A stretch of DNA of 47,705 nt, taken from Paracoccaceae bacterium. Its GTDB lineage: Bacteria; Pseudomonadota; Alphaproteobacteria; Rhodobacterales; Rhodobacteraceae. The position numbers and the translations under genes are program-made. The notes under the pieces were generated by a model. That model had not been told where the DNA came from, made no database searches, and saw only the letters and a list, made by a program, of their open reading frames with translations. Below, piece by piece: positions 24,763 through 33,599 of this stretch. The stretch spans positions 1 to 47,705 of the forward strand of contig JADGFD010000018.1 of assembly GCA_016744015.1 (NCBI GenBank). Reading direction: 5' to 3'. Every line of letters starts with the position of its first letter. Position 1 is the first letter of the stretch.

Positions 24763-24800
24763 AGCCACTTTTTCCTTTCCGGTGCCTAGCGCCGGAAGGG
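24755..24800 (+). terminator. terminator plus strong stem-loop between binding protein and permease
   Basis: GTGGC-TAAA-GCCAC-TTTTT (24755-24773) overlaps the stop codon and has intrinsic-terminator form. Directly after it, CCTTTCCGGTGC (24774-24785) pairs with GCGCCGGAAGGG (24789-24800) over a 3-base loop. Together they would attenuate readthrough into the permease and stabilise the receptor message. Confidence 0.7.
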
Positions 24801-24817
24801 GGGTTTAGGATTTTCCT

Positions 24818-25609
24818 TTGCATCCTCAACAAAACAATGACTTTCCCTACTGGCTGCTGGTAGCCGCCACACTCGGGCTTTATCTCGCTTACCGCGTGGC
24901 CACAGACGAGCTTTACACCCAAGTTATTACCATCGTGTCCAAAGGGATGTGGCTCACGATTTTTGTAACCGTGGTAACCTTTTTGATGGCCTCAGCTTTT
25001 GGTTTGCTGCTTGCCGTCGGCTCGCTTTCGCGCTTTGTCATTTTCCGGCAGCTCGCGCGGTTTTACATCGAAATTGTACGCGGCATCCCCATTCTGGTGT
25101 TGCTTTTTTACATTGCCTTTGTGGCCGCCCCTGCGCTTGTGGTGGCGATAAACTGGGTGATAGAGCCGCTCGGCTTCGATGCGATGCGCACCCGTGATCT
25201 TTCCATGATGTGGAAAGCCATTTTGGCGCTCACCATCGGGTATTCAGCCTTTATAGCCGAGGTGTTTCGGGCTGGCATCCAGTCTGTCGAGCAAGGGCAG
25301 ATCGAAGCGGCCAAGGCGCTGGGGCTAAACGGCTGGCAGCGATTTCGGCACATTGTTTTTCCCCAAGCCATTCGCACCATTCTGCCGCCGCTTGGCAATG
25401 ATTTTATCGCGCTTATCAAGGATAGCTCGCTGGTTTCGGTGCTTGGCGTGGCTGATATTACCCAGCTTGGGAAAATTTATGCCGCGGGCAGTTTTAGGTT
25501 TTTCGAAACCTATAACATTGTGGCCTATGTATACCTGATGATGACCGTCACCCTTTCGCTGGGCCTGCGCAGGCTAGAGCGCAAAATGAGGGCGGAACCA
25601 AAAGGCTAG
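24818..25609 (+). CDS. amino-acid-type ABC transporter permease (HisM/GlnP family)
   Basis: This 263-residue permease starts at TTG 24818 behind TTAGGA; no better start is seen. Membrane segments lie at about 12-28, 42-68, 82-108 and further C-terminal ones. The family EAA loop is EAAKALGLNGWQRFRHIVFP at about 166-185, followed by IKDSSLVSVLGVADIT, the usual HisM/GlnP hallmark. The insertion between helices (about 110-135) is longer than in minimal permeases. No ATP-binding subunit follows within the window, so it must share or recruit an ATPase from another locus. Confidence 0.9.
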   Translation: MHPQQNNDFPYWLLVAATLGLYLAYRVATDELYTQVITIVSKGMWLTIFVTVVTFLMASAFGLLLAVGSLSRFVIFRQLARFYIEIVRGIPILVLLFYIAFVAAPALVVAINWVIEPLGFDAMRTRDLSMMWKAILALTIGYSAFIAEVFRAGIQSVEQGQIEAAKALGLNGWQRFRHIVFPQAIRTILPPLGNDFIALIKDSSLVSVLGVADITQLGKIYAAGSFRFFETYNIVAYVYLMMTVTLSLGLRRLERKMRAEPKG

Positions 25610-25697
25610 ATTGGTTCCAGCATACCAGCCACGAAATAAGGTAGATTTTACAACATAGAATCGTTAGCATGCGCAGCAACTATAGAGGGATTTTGTT

Positions 25698-27854
25698 GTG
25701 AACACACCAGAAGGTATTTTGCGTGCGGGCGAGTTGCTCAATAATACGTATGTAATTGAAAAGCTCATCGGCTCAGGCGGCACGGGTGAGGTCTATCTGG
25801 CGAAAAACATCGTGTCCGGCCGGAAATTCGCCATCAAAATCCTTAAGCAAGAATTTTCGCAAAACGAAGCCTTTATTAACCTGATGCGGCGTGAGGCCGA
25901 CGTGCTGCACAATGTGATAGACGACGCGGTGGTGCGCTATAACGAGTTGCTGAAATCAGAAATGCATGGCGGATTTGTGTTTTTGGTGATGGAGTTTATC
26001 GAAGGCCCGCAATTGGCTGAGATCATGCAAAGCTCTGGGCCGATGGACCCAAACGCGCTTTTGCAAGTTGCCCGCCGCATGGGGCAAGGCTTGGCTGCCG
26101 CCCACGCGCAGAACGCCTTTCATCGTGATATCTCGCCTGATAACATCATCCTTCCCAGCGGCGACCCTACAAAAGCCAAGCTGATTGACTTTGGCATAGC
26201 GCGGGATATTTCAGAAAATGCGCAAACGGTTGTGGGCGGCGGGTTTGCCGGCAAATACCAATATGCCTCACCGGAGCAGCTCAACGGCGATGTGGATGCC
26301 CGCTCCGATCTTTATAGCCTTGGCGTGACCTTGCTGAACGCATTTCGCGGAAAATCCAGCCAGATCGGCTCTTCTTTAATGGAAATTGTGCAGGTCAAAG
26401 CCCAGCGGGTAGACACCCGCGATGTGCCGGGGCAACTTGGAGAGCTAATTTCACGGCTGGTGGAGCCGCGGCCCGAAGACCGTTTTCAAAGTGCGGCTGA
26501 AATGGTGCGGTGGCTGGGCGGTGCCCCCATGGCTACCGCGCCGATTTCGGCACCCTCCCCCCCCTCCGAGCCCGCAATGATAACACCGTCTAAGCCTGCC
26601 ACCTCGTTTCAGGCCTTGCCCGAAGAACCGGGCGGCGGCTTGGGTAAATTTATGGTGCTGCTTCTTATTGCAGCCCTCGGCGGCGGCGGCTGGTTTTTTG
26701 GCTTTGGCCCCGGAAAGGAGATGGTTTTTCCGGCAAAATATGAAGCGGAATCGCCCTACACCATTCGGGCACGGCATGATGATGGCGCCAATTTCATCAC
26801 CATTGCCGGCTTTGTGCGCGGGCCGGAAGCAGGGGCAGAAATGCTTGCGCAACTGCAACTGACCTATAGTGAATTCACCATTAACCCCAGCCTTGAAAAC
26901 GCCAGTGGTGAGCCAAATGACCGCTGGGAGCAGATATTTGTGAGCATGGTAAAAGAGGCCAAGCCTTTGAATTCATGGAAGGTTGAAATGATAGACGAGG
27001 TCGTGAGCCTCAGCGGGGAAGCGCAAAGCGAGGCCGCTGCCGAAGCGGTGCGCACGGCGTTTGAAGCCACCGGCAAGCTAGTGGATGTGGATACAAGTAT
27101 TTCCATTACAGTGGCCATTCCTCCTTTGCCACTGGGCCCGTTAAATGATCTGATGGCAACTTACCAAACCTGCGGCCCGCTGCGCATAACCGGTGGTGAC
27201 GGCACCGTGCTTGGCCCTAACGACCGGATGACAGTTTCAGGGATTATTGCCCGTGAAAGTGATGTGGAGGTCTTTGACCATGTGCTGAATGAAGCAGCAT
27301 CCGGCCGAGGAATCGACTATAATCTTGGCGTGCTTAGTGAACCCATTTGCGAGATGGAAGCCATCCTGCCCGCGCCGCAAGATAACGGCATGGAACTGCA
27401 CTATTCTTATGGGGTTCGGGAAGGTGAGGTCGGCAACCAACCCTTCCACGCCGGTGAAAACCCGGTGATAGACCTGCTAATGCCCAGCGAGGTTAACGGG
27501 TTTCTATATGCGTTTTATGTAGGTGCCGAAGGGAAGGTTTATCATTTTATCCCGCATCTTTCGCGCCAAACTCACACCGTGCCCCCTATTGGTGAGGCTG
27601 TAGATGGCAAGCAAAGTGTTCGGCTCGCCTATCCAATTGCAGTGGCCTCAACAGAAGACCTCGGCTTTACAGTCGCTGCGCCTTTTGGCACCAACATGCT
27701 GGTGGTCATTCTCACAAAAAGGCCGCTGTTTGACAGCTTGCGGCCACGGGAGGAATCTATTGCCGCCCTGCAAGAAGCTTTGGCTCCACAAGCCAACCTG
27801 CTCAATGACCCAGAAACCATGGTCATCAGCCGTTATCTTGTAACAGAGCCGTAA
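25698..27854 (+). CDS. transmembrane Ser/Thr protein kinase with C-terminal DUF4384-like domain
   Basis: This is a 718-residue Hanks-type kinase from GTG 25698 (GAGGGA site). The kinase domain spans about 18-275: glycine loop IGSGGTGEVYLA, Lys47 (FAIK), HRD at 142-144 (HRDISPDN), DFG at 164-166. All catalytic residues are present. A proline-rich linker leads to one membrane helix (about 316-337). The extracytoplasmic part contains BON-like repeats (about 350-475), a further domain, and a DUF4384-like domain (about 560-690; GFLYAFYVGAEGKVYHFIPH). No PP2C phosphatase or FHA protein is adjacent. The OmpA-like gene follows within 90 bases and may be functionally linked at the envelope. Confidence 0.85.
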   Translation: MNTPEGILRAGELLNNTYVIEKLIGSGGTGEVYLAKNIVSGRKFAIKILKQEFSQNEAFINLMRREADVLHNVIDDAVVRYNELLKSEMHGGFVFLVMEFIEGPQLAEIMQSSGPMDPNALLQVARRMGQGLAAAHAQNAFHRDISPDNIILPSGDPTKAKLIDFGIARDISENAQTVVGGGFAGKYQYASPEQLNGDVDARSDLYSLGVTLLNAFRGKSSQIGSSLMEIVQVKAQRVDTRDVPGQLGELISRLVEPRPEDRFQSAAEMVRWLGGAPMATAPISAPSPPSEPAMITPSKPATSFQALPEEPGGGLGKFMVLLLIAALGGGGWFFGFGPGKEMVFPAKYEAESPYTIRARHDDGANFITIAGFVRGPEAGAEMLAQLQLTYSEFTINPSLENASGEPNDRWEQIFVSMVKEAKPLNSWKVEMIDEVVSLSGEAQSEAAAEAVRTAFEATGKLVDVDTSISITVAIPPLPLGPLNDLMATYQTCGPLRITGGDGTVLGPNDRMTVSGIIARESDVEVFDHVLNEAASGRGIDYNLGVLSEPICEMEAILPAPQDNGMELHYSYGVREGEVGNQPFHAGENPVIDLLMPSEVNGFLYAFYVGAEGKVYHFIPHLSRQTHTVPPIGEAVDGKQSVRLAYPIAVASTEDLGFTVAAPFGTNMLVVILTKRPLFDSLRPREESIAALQEALAPQANLLNDPETMVISRYLVTEP

Positions 27855-27944
27855 AGGCCCCATATATAGGCTATTGATAGCGATATGAGTCGCAAAATGA
27901 ATTTTTTGGCCAATTGGGCCGTAATTTTAAAAAGGAGACACGTT

Positions 27945-28592
27945 ATGGGAATACACAAAATAGCTGCGCTGCTGGCTTTTTCGGCGCTGGTTAGCCCGCT
28001 GGCCGCCTCGGCTCAGGCCTTAACCGCAGAAGAAATTCTGGCATTGCTGCAAGCGCAGCGTGAGCAACTGGCGGCAGGGCTAGGCGCTGAGCGCACATTG
28101 GAATTTGTGGCGGCGTCAACACCCGAAGCCACCAACGAAGACGGCATGGCTTTGGTGACAGAGCTGCCGGGCGACGCTATTGCGGCAAATACCGATGGTT
28201 CGCTTATTCCTGAAGAAATGGTCATTGATCTGACCATCTTTTTTGAATTTGATTCAGCCCTGCTAAAATCAGAATCCAAAACGCAGGTGGATGCGCTGTG
28301 CACAGCGATTGAAGCCAATGAAGCGGCTTTGCTGGCCGGCGGCGAAGAGGGGGCAGCGGTTGAACACGGGTCATACCAGATCATCGGCCATACTGATGCC
28401 TCGGGGACTGTAGCCTACAATCTATCACTCTCCCAAGCGCGGGCCGACGAAGTCGTGCGCTATATGGTGCGCGAATGCGGCATTGACGGCAATGTTTTGC
28501 AAGCTGTTGGCATGGGTGAAGGGCGGCTGAAAGACGCGGGCGATCCGCGGGCAGACCAAAACCGCCGAGTTGAAATCCAGGTCGTTCTTTAA
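27945..28592 (+). CDS. OmpA-family peptidoglycan-binding protein
   Basis: ATG 27945 follows AAGGAGA. The signal peptide MGIHKIAALLAFSALVSPLA is cut after SAQA (about residue 24). The C-terminal OmpA domain (about 95-214) has the peptidoglycan-contacting HTDASGTVAYNLSLSQARA segment and a C-terminal DQNRRVEIQV. The 70-residue N-terminal part is helical and holds no beta-barrel. It would tether the envelope to peptidoglycan. It lies shortly downstream of the kinase gene. Confidence 0.85.
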   Translation: MGIHKIAALLAFSALVSPLAASAQALTAEEILALLQAQREQLAAGLGAERTLEFVAASTPEATNEDGMALVTELPGDAIAANTDGSLIPEEMVIDLTIFFEFDSALLKSESKTQVDALCTAIEANEAALLAGGEEGAAVEHGSYQIIGHTDASGTVAYNLSLSQARADEVVRYMVRECGIDGNVLQAVGMGEGRLKDAGDPRADQNRRVEIQVVL

Positions 28593-28602
28593 GCTAGAAA
28601 TA

Positions 28603-28633
28603 TGCGCGTCGGGGCTAATGGCCCTGCTGCGCA
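28603..28633. terminator. hairpin between convergent ompA-like and sleB-like genes
   Basis: TGCGC (28603-28607) pairs with GCGCA (28629-28633), and GGGGC (28611-28615) with GCCCT (28621-28625, one G-U). No clear T-run. Its position at the convergent junction suggests termination in both directions. Confidence 0.35.
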
Positions 28634-28637
28634 GTGC

Positions 28638-29120
28638 TTAGCGATAAAAAATATTGCCGCCAAATTGCCCTCGGGCTGAAAGGGTTGCAAACCAGCCGGG
28701 CACCATGCTGGCCGCATGGAAAAATAGCGCCCCGTTTGTAATGTCCTCCCCGCGATTGACCATAAGCTCAAGCGAGATGCTCCGCATTTTGGCCAGTTCA
28801 GCAGGCTCATTATACTGGTCGTTCGGGATTGCGTCACAGCGATAGCTAAACTGGCAAGAACCGTTGTAGCGCTGGTCAATTACGCCACAGACGCTGGCCG
28901 GAAAACGCGTATCTGCGGCACGGTTCAAAATAACCTCTCCCACCGCGCGCTCACCTTCATAGGTGGTGCCGCGCGCTTCAAAATAAAGCGCCTCAGACAT
29001 GCAATCAACATCGGCCGAGGTATAGCCCGAGCTGGAAAGTGTGGCTTCCATGGGTGAGATTTGCGCGCAGGCGGTGGCCAGCGTGAGTAAAAGCAGTGTA
29101 ATTTTTGAACGGAAAAACAT
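28638..29120 (-). CDS. SleB/CwlJ-like cell-wall hydrolase
   Basis: This 160-residue exported protein has an N-terminal hydrophobic signal with a lipobox-like ACA-Q at about residues 16-19, so it may be a lipoprotein. The Hydrolase_2 (SleB) domain follows (about 40-158): ALYFEARGTTYEGERAVGEV with the conserved glutamate, VILNRA, CQFSY and GALFFH. The family acts on peptidoglycan as lytic transglycosylases; in non-sporing alphaproteobacteria it is thought to remodel the wall. It is convergent with the OmpA-like gene and transcribed alone. Confidence 0.85.
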   Translation of the reverse strand: MFFRSKITLLLLTLATACAQISPMEATLSSSGYTSADVDCMSEALYFEARGTTYEGERAVGEVILNRAADTRFPASVCGVIDQRYNGSCQFSYRCDAIPNDQYNEPAELAKMRSISLELMVNRGEDITNGALFFHAASMVPGWFATLSARGQFGGNIFYR

Positions 29121-29257
29121 ATCGGACCTATTAAGCTAATTTGCGCGTATATGGACTGTATAAGGTATAATTACAAGGTAGGAGCGATTTAGCTGGCAAT
29201 ATGTCGCAAAGAGGCGCATTCTGCCGCCCCCGACATTTTGTCGGTTACGGAGCTAGT

Positions 29258-30031
29258 TTGCCTAATATTACAGATACCGCCCTACGCGCCTATGCAGAGA
29301 AACTCGCAGAAGAGGCTGGGAAAGTGGCCATGGGCTATTTTCGGGGTAAGCTTGGGGTGGAGGTCAAAGAAGACCTAAGCCCCGTAACGATTGCCGATAA
29401 AGCCGTGGAGGCTTTTGTGCGGGCGCGCTTGGCGCAAGACTTCCCGGATGACGGCATTTTTGGCGAAGAAGAAGGCGCCAGTGGGCTGGACCGCGCGCGC
29501 GTTTGGGTGCTGGACCCGATTGATGGCACGCGCTCTTTCCTTTCTGGCTACCCGACCTTTGGGTTTTTGCTTGCCATTTTAGAGCATGGCAGGCCCAAAA
29601 TCGGGGTGGTGGGCATTCCAGCCATGGGTGAGGTTTATGCGGGCCTAGGGCAAGATGCCCGCTGCAACGGCGCGCCGATTTCGGTGTCTGCGCGAAAAAC
29701 CCTGTCAAACGCTATCCTTTACATCCACGAAGCCGAGCATATGCGCGACGGTGACGAAGCGGTGCTGGAGCAGCTTACCAAGTCTGGCGCCACCCGCCGC
29801 TTTGCCTATGATTGCTATGCACATGCCTTGCTGGCTGCGGGGCATATTGATGCGGTGGTGGATTACAACCTCCAGCCTTATGATTATCTGCCCCTTTGCG
29901 CGCTAATTGAAGCCGCGGGAGGGATCATAACCGATTGGCACGGCCAGCCGCTTACGTTGCAATCTGACGGGCGGGTGATTAGCGCCGCTACGCCTGAACT
30001 GCACGCCGAACTTTTGGAGATAACCCGATGA
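29258..30031 (+). CDS. hisN: inositol-monophosphatase-family phosphatase (HisN-like)
   Basis: This Mg-dependent phosphatase of the IMPase fold is probably histidinol-phosphatase, by resemblance to alphaproteobacterial HisN. Metal-site motifs are DLSPVTIADKAVEA (about 39-52), EEEG, WVLDPIDGTRSFLSG (about 85-99), and the C-terminal LQPYDYLPLCALIEAAGG with its metal Asp. TTG 29258 follows GGAG and gives the family length (257 aa). ATG 29201 would add 19 residues of unlikely sequence. The stop overlaps the next gene by ATGA. Inositol or 3'-phosphoadenosine substrates are alternatives. Confidence 0.82.
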   Translation: MPNITDTALRAYAEKLAEEAGKVAMGYFRGKLGVEVKEDLSPVTIADKAVEAFVRARLAQDFPDDGIFGEEEGASGLDRARVWVLDPIDGTRSFLSGYPTFGFLLAILEHGRPKIGVVGIPAMGEVYAGLGQDARCNGAPISVSARKTLSNAILYIHEAEHMRDGDEAVLEQLTKSGATRRFAYDCYAHALLAAGHIDAVVDYNLQPYDYLPLCALIEAAGGIITDWHGQPLTLQSDGRVISAATPELHAELLEITR

Positions 30032-31668
30032 GCGCGACCGAATCCCTTATGCGGCTCATTGGCTCTGTCAGCCTGCTTTTGTGGGGCCTTTATATGGTGC
30101 GCACGGGTGTTACCCGCGCCTTTGGCTCCGAGCTACATCGGATTGTCGGGCGCGCGGTTTCAAACCGTATTAGTGCCTTTCTGAGCGGCATTGGTGTAAC
30201 CCTGATTGTGCAATCCAGCACGGCCACGGCGCTAATTATTTCCTCCTTTGCCGCGCGGGGAGTTATTGCCTTGCCTGCCGCTTTGGCCGTGATGCTCGGG
30301 GCCGATATTGGCACTACGCTAGTGGCGCAAGTGCTTTCGTTTGATCTTTCTCTTATGCCTTATATTTTGGTGCTGGTGGGCCTTGTGTTCCACGGTCCCA
30401 AGCGCAGCAGCAAAACGCGGCAACTGGGCCGCGCTGTGTTTGGCCTTGGGCTGATGCTTTTGGCGCTTTCCCTGATTGTGCAAACCTCCGAGCCATTGCG
30501 AAACTCGCTTATCCTTCAGGATGTATTTGAATCAATCAGCGCCGAACCGATGATTGCGATACTGCTGGCGGCGCTGCTTACATGGGTTTCCCATTCCAGT
30601 CTTGCCATTGTGCTTTTGGTGATGAGCTTTGTCGTTGGCGGGGTTATTGGCATTGACCTTGCTTTCCTGCTGGTTATCGGGGCCAATCTGGGCGGGGTCA
30701 TCCCGCCGATCGTTGCCACACTTTCAGAGGGAGACCTCGCGCGGCGGGTCACCTTTGGCAATGCCGGCTTCAAGATTATCGGCGCGATCATATTTGTGCC
30801 GTTTCTGGCCTATATGCCCGAGTTTCTGGGCCGGATCTCGGATGACCCGGCACGGCTGGTTGTGAACTTTCACACCCTGTTCAACTTCACCCTCGCCCTT
30901 GTATTTGTGCCCTTGGTGCCCCTGGCTGCACACATATGGGAGCGCATTATCCAGCCCAGCACCAGCAGCACCGACGAAGACACACCGCGCTTTCTTGACG
31001 AAAACTCAATCAACACCCCAGTGCTGGCGCTCGCCTGCGCCACCCGCGAGGTTGGCCGCATGGCCGAAACCGTAGACACTATGCTGCGCGGGGTTTCGGA
31101 GTGTTTACAGTCGGATGATTATTCTAGTGTGGACGAGCTGATTGAACTCGATGATCGTGTGGACACGCTTTATGACGAGATAAAATCCTACGTTACCCGC
31201 GTTTCTCGGCAGGAAATTGACCAACCGGAAAGTGACCGTGTGGTGGAAATTTTAATGTTTACCACCAACTTGGAGCATATGGGCGATATTGTCGAAAGCT
31301 TACTCGGCGCGCTGGTGCGGCGCTCCAAAAAGGAAATCAGCTTTTCCAAAGAAGGCCTATCAGACCTGCTAGAACTAAATACCAAGCTAATTTCAAATCT
31401 GACACTGGCGATCAATATCTTTAACTCAGGCGATGTGGCACTGGCGCGACAACTGATTAAAGACAAAGCGCGGGTTAATAAAATGCAAGGCAACTTTGTG
31501 CAAAACCACCTTGAGCGCCTAAAAGATGGTAAGATCGAAAGCGTGGCAACGAGCAGCCTGCACATGGATGTGCTGCGTGACCAACGCCGGATTCACTCCC
31601 ATATTACCGCCGTGGCCTACCCGATTTTGGAGCAAGCTGGCAAGCTGCGCAAATCGCGGTTGAAGTAA
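30028..31668 (+). CDS. Na+/phosphate cotransporter family protein (NptA/YjbB type)
   Basis: This 546-residue protein has two inverted Na/Pi-cotransporter repeats within about 1-310. Hallmark substrate motifs are QSSTATALIISS (about 54) and SHSSLAIVLLVM (about 191). Eight or so membrane helices lie up to about 310. A cytoplasmic PhoU-like helical domain follows at about 340-535. Members import or export inorganic phosphate with sodium. It is coupled to the HisN-like phosphatase by a 4-base overlap, so phosphate released by the latter may be handled here. A 10-bp terminator hairpin follows. Confidence 0.9.
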   Translation: MSATESLMRLIGSVSLLLWGLYMVRTGVTRAFGSELHRIVGRAVSNRISAFLSGIGVTLIVQSSTATALIISSFAARGVIALPAALAVMLGADIGTTLVAQVLSFDLSLMPYILVLVGLVFHGPKRSSKTRQLGRAVFGLGLMLLALSLIVQTSEPLRNSLILQDVFESISAEPMIAILLAALLTWVSHSSLAIVLLVMSFVVGGVIGIDLAFLLVIGANLGGVIPPIVATLSEGDLARRVTFGNAGFKIIGAIIFVPFLAYMPEFLGRISDDPARLVVNFHTLFNFTLALVFVPLVPLAAHIWERIIQPSTSSTDEDTPRFLDENSINTPVLALACATREVGRMAETVDTMLRGVSECLQSDDYSSVDELIELDDRVDTLYDEIKSYVTRVSRQEIDQPESDRVVEILMFTTNLEHMGDIVESLLGALVRRSKKEISFSKEGLSDLLELNTKLISNLTLAINIFNSGDVALARQLIKDKARVNKMQGNFVQNHLERLKDGKIESVATSSLHMDVLRDQRRIHSHITAVAYPILEQAGKLRKSRLK

Positions 31669-31693
31669 AAGGCGCGCCAAGCAGGCGCGCCTT
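31669..31693. terminator. bidirectional terminator
   Basis: AAGGCGCGCC (31669-31678) and GGCGCGCCTT (31684-31693) form a perfect 10-bp stem over AAGCA, lying between the convergent cotransporter and PepSY genes. T/A-runs are short on both sides. Confidence 0.7.
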
Positions 31694-31699
31694 ATATGC

Positions 31700-33007
31700 T
31701 TAAGCGGTCTTGACACCCTGAAACCAGCCCAAACGGCCGAAAACCAACCAGTCTAGGATTAGGGCCACCACCAGAGATGCCCCCACCAGCGGCAGGATGA
31801 CGCTAAGCGCAATGACCACCGTGATCATGCCCCAGCCAAGTGCGGCCTTTGGGGCGGCGGGCACACCAAGCGCACCAGCGGGGCGTCGCTTCCACCACGC
31901 GGTAAAGCCCGTGACCGAGAGGATAACCCCGAGCGCGGCCGCGATCGTATTCAACACCAAATTGGCCGTGCCAAAAAGCTCGCCTTGATGCAGCCCGATG
32001 CCAAGCGACACCGCTTTGGCCACAATCGGATTATCCGCAAAATTTACGCGCTGGATCATCTCGCCGGTATACTGATCTACCACCATTTCTGCGCGTTGGA
32101 ACCGGTCGCGCGTGGCAGAGCCAACCCAGAAAGTTGCCTCACCGTTTTTAGGGGGCCGCAGGCTATAGGGGCCAACGATCCCTTGTGAAACAGCCAGATC
32201 AATAACCTGTTGGTAAGGGATGGTTTCCCCTGTTTCGGCTGAGGAGTTGATCGGCGCCCCGCCAAAGCGCAAGCTTTTCGATTTCTGCCCCGTTTGCTCT
32301 TGCACAAAGCCCAAACCACCACCCCAGACATCTGTCCAGGGAAGGCCTGTAATCAGAAGTGGCAGGATTAGCACAAAGGCCAGCATGCCGGTAAACATAT
32401 GCGCCTCGCGCCACCATGCCCGCCCCTTTGACGAGGGCAGAGAAACGGCCTTGCCGAGGCTCCGCTTGCCCCGCGGCCACCACAAGTAAAGGCCGGTAAT
32501 CAGCATTACGATAGCCCAGTGGGCCGAAAGCTCGACAAATTTTGTGCCTGTTTTGCCCAAAAGCAGCTCCCCATGGAACTTTTTCATCATACGCATGAGG
32601 GTTGAATCCCGTGGCTGATCAGCCAGAACTTCGGCGCTATAAGGGTTCACCCAGACATAGGATTTAACTCTGTCTTTGTCTTGCACCTCAAAAACCGTCG
32701 CGCGGCCTTCGGTTTCTTCAGTTGTGATACTGCGTATTTTGGCGCCCGGCAATGCGGTCAGCACAGCGGCCTCTTGCGCTTCAAGGCTTTGCATGGGGCC
32801 TGTGGCCTCCACATTAAGGCGCTCACTATAGATCATCTCTTCGATCTGCGGCTTATAAAGATAAATGCCACCCGTGATGGAGAGCATCAGCATAAAGGGC
32901 AGCACATATAGCCCCGCCAAAAAATGCCATTTCCAGACAAGGCGATAAAAGGCACCGCCGCGCGTGGTTTCCGCGCGCTCGGGTGCCGAAAGGGTCGTTT
33001 CGGTCAT
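31700..33007 (-). CDS. PepSY-associated transmembrane protein (PiuB/FSR-like)
   Basis: This 435-residue membrane protein has four PepSY_TM segments (about 25-48, 165-185, 215-240, 355-380), a further C-terminal helix pair (about 395-425), and PepSY modules in the large periplasmic loops (about 65-130 and 285-340). Conserved histidines fall in WKWHFLAGLYVLPF, ELSAHWAIVMLITGLYLWWP, and HMFTGML, likely heme ligands. Family members reduce Fe(III)-siderophores or accompany TonB receptors, so a role in iron or copper uptake is likely. It follows a small exported protein after 36 bases. Confidence 0.85.
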   Translation of the reverse strand: MTETTLSAPERAETTRGGAFYRLVWKWHFLAGLYVLPFMLMLSITGGIYLYKPQIEEMIYSERLNVEATGPMQSLEAQEAAVLTALPGAKIRSITTEETEGRATVFEVQDKDRVKSYVWVNPYSAEVLADQPRDSTLMRMMKKFHGELLLGKTGTKFVELSAHWAIVMLITGLYLWWPRGKRSLGKAVSLPSSKGRAWWREAHMFTGMLAFVLILPLLITGLPWTDVWGGGLGFVQEQTGQKSKSLRFGGAPINSSAETGETIPYQQVIDLAVSQGIVGPYSLRPPKNGEATFWVGSATRDRFQRAEMVVDQYTGEMIQRVNFADNPIVAKAVSLGIGLHQGELFGTANLVLNTIAAALGVILSVTGFTAWWKRRPAGALGVPAAPKAALGWGMITVVIALSVILPLVGASLVVALILDWLVFGRLGWFQGVKTA

Positions 33008-33014
33008 AATTAGT

Positions 33015-33055
33015 CCTGTTGTTTAGAAGTTTGAAAGGTGATTTCAAACAACAGG
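33015..33055 (-). promoter_or_regulatory. mutually exclusive hairpins between the exported protein and PepSY genes
   Basis: CCTGTTGTTT (33015-33024) can pair with AAACAACAGG (33046-33055), or GTTTGAAA (33029-33036) with TTTCAAAC (33042-33049). The right arms overlap at 33046-33049, so only one forms fully. The element covers the upstream stop codon and ends just before the PepSY ribosome-site region. Confidence 0.4.
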
Positions 33056-33409
33056 CGGGGCGCGGGCGGGCGTTAGCCGAATGGCAAAGGGGCGGCTAGG
33101 CCGGATTTGGCCCGCCACAATGGAAATGGGGGTAGCCGGCGGCCGAAATGCAACCAAAAGATTGGCAGGGTCGCCGCTTCCGGCCTCAAGGCTGATTTGC
33201 ACGCAAAGATCTGATATCACATCGCTTTCGGATACAGGGTCGCCATTTTCGTTCAGCGTTATTTCACGCAAGCCATCGCCGGTGCAAATAATTATGGTGC
33301 GAAGCTGGCTACTGCTCAGCGCATACCCCACCGCAGATACTTTTGGCCCCAGCATGGCAAAAACCAGCAGGAACGTAAGCAATATTTGACGGGCAAGGCG
33401 CAAATTCAT
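33044..33409 (-). CDS. small exported protein, DUF2946-like
   Basis: This 121-residue protein has an N-terminal signal/anchor (about 5-27, ILLTFLLVFAMLGPKVSA). The following segment TIIICTGDGLREITLNENG, with Cys about 42 and another in SDLCVQISLE, resembles DUF2946 proteins often found next to PepSY and copper/iron uptake genes. A proline-rich C-terminus closes it. It is the first gene of a two-gene unit with the PepSY protein. The role is probably periplasmic metal-related but unproven. Confidence 0.65.
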   Translation of the reverse strand: MNLRLARQILLTFLLVFAMLGPKVSAVGYALSSSQLRTIIICTGDGLREITLNENGDPVSESDVISDLCVQISLEAGSGDPANLLVAFRPPATPISIVAGQIRPSRPFAIRLTPARAPPVV

Positions 33410-33471
33410 AGCCTTCCCCTAACAGGAATGTTTGCTGGAAGGCAAGATTCAATTTTTTTTGTTATTTTATC

Positions 33472-33504
33472 AAAACAGCCCTTGCAGAGCGTGCCGGAGG
33501 GCTG
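33472..33504 (-). terminator. minus-strand terminator below the amidotransferase gene
   Basis: On the minus strand CAGCCCT (33504-33498) pairs with AGGGCTG (33482-33476), followed by TTTTG. It would stop transcription from the 33600-34346 gene, which otherwise runs antisense through tRNA-Val. Confidence 0.45.
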
Positions 33505-33522
33505 TATCAGCCTTCCCACGGC

Positions 33523-33598
<76 letters not shown>

Positions 33599-33599
33599 T

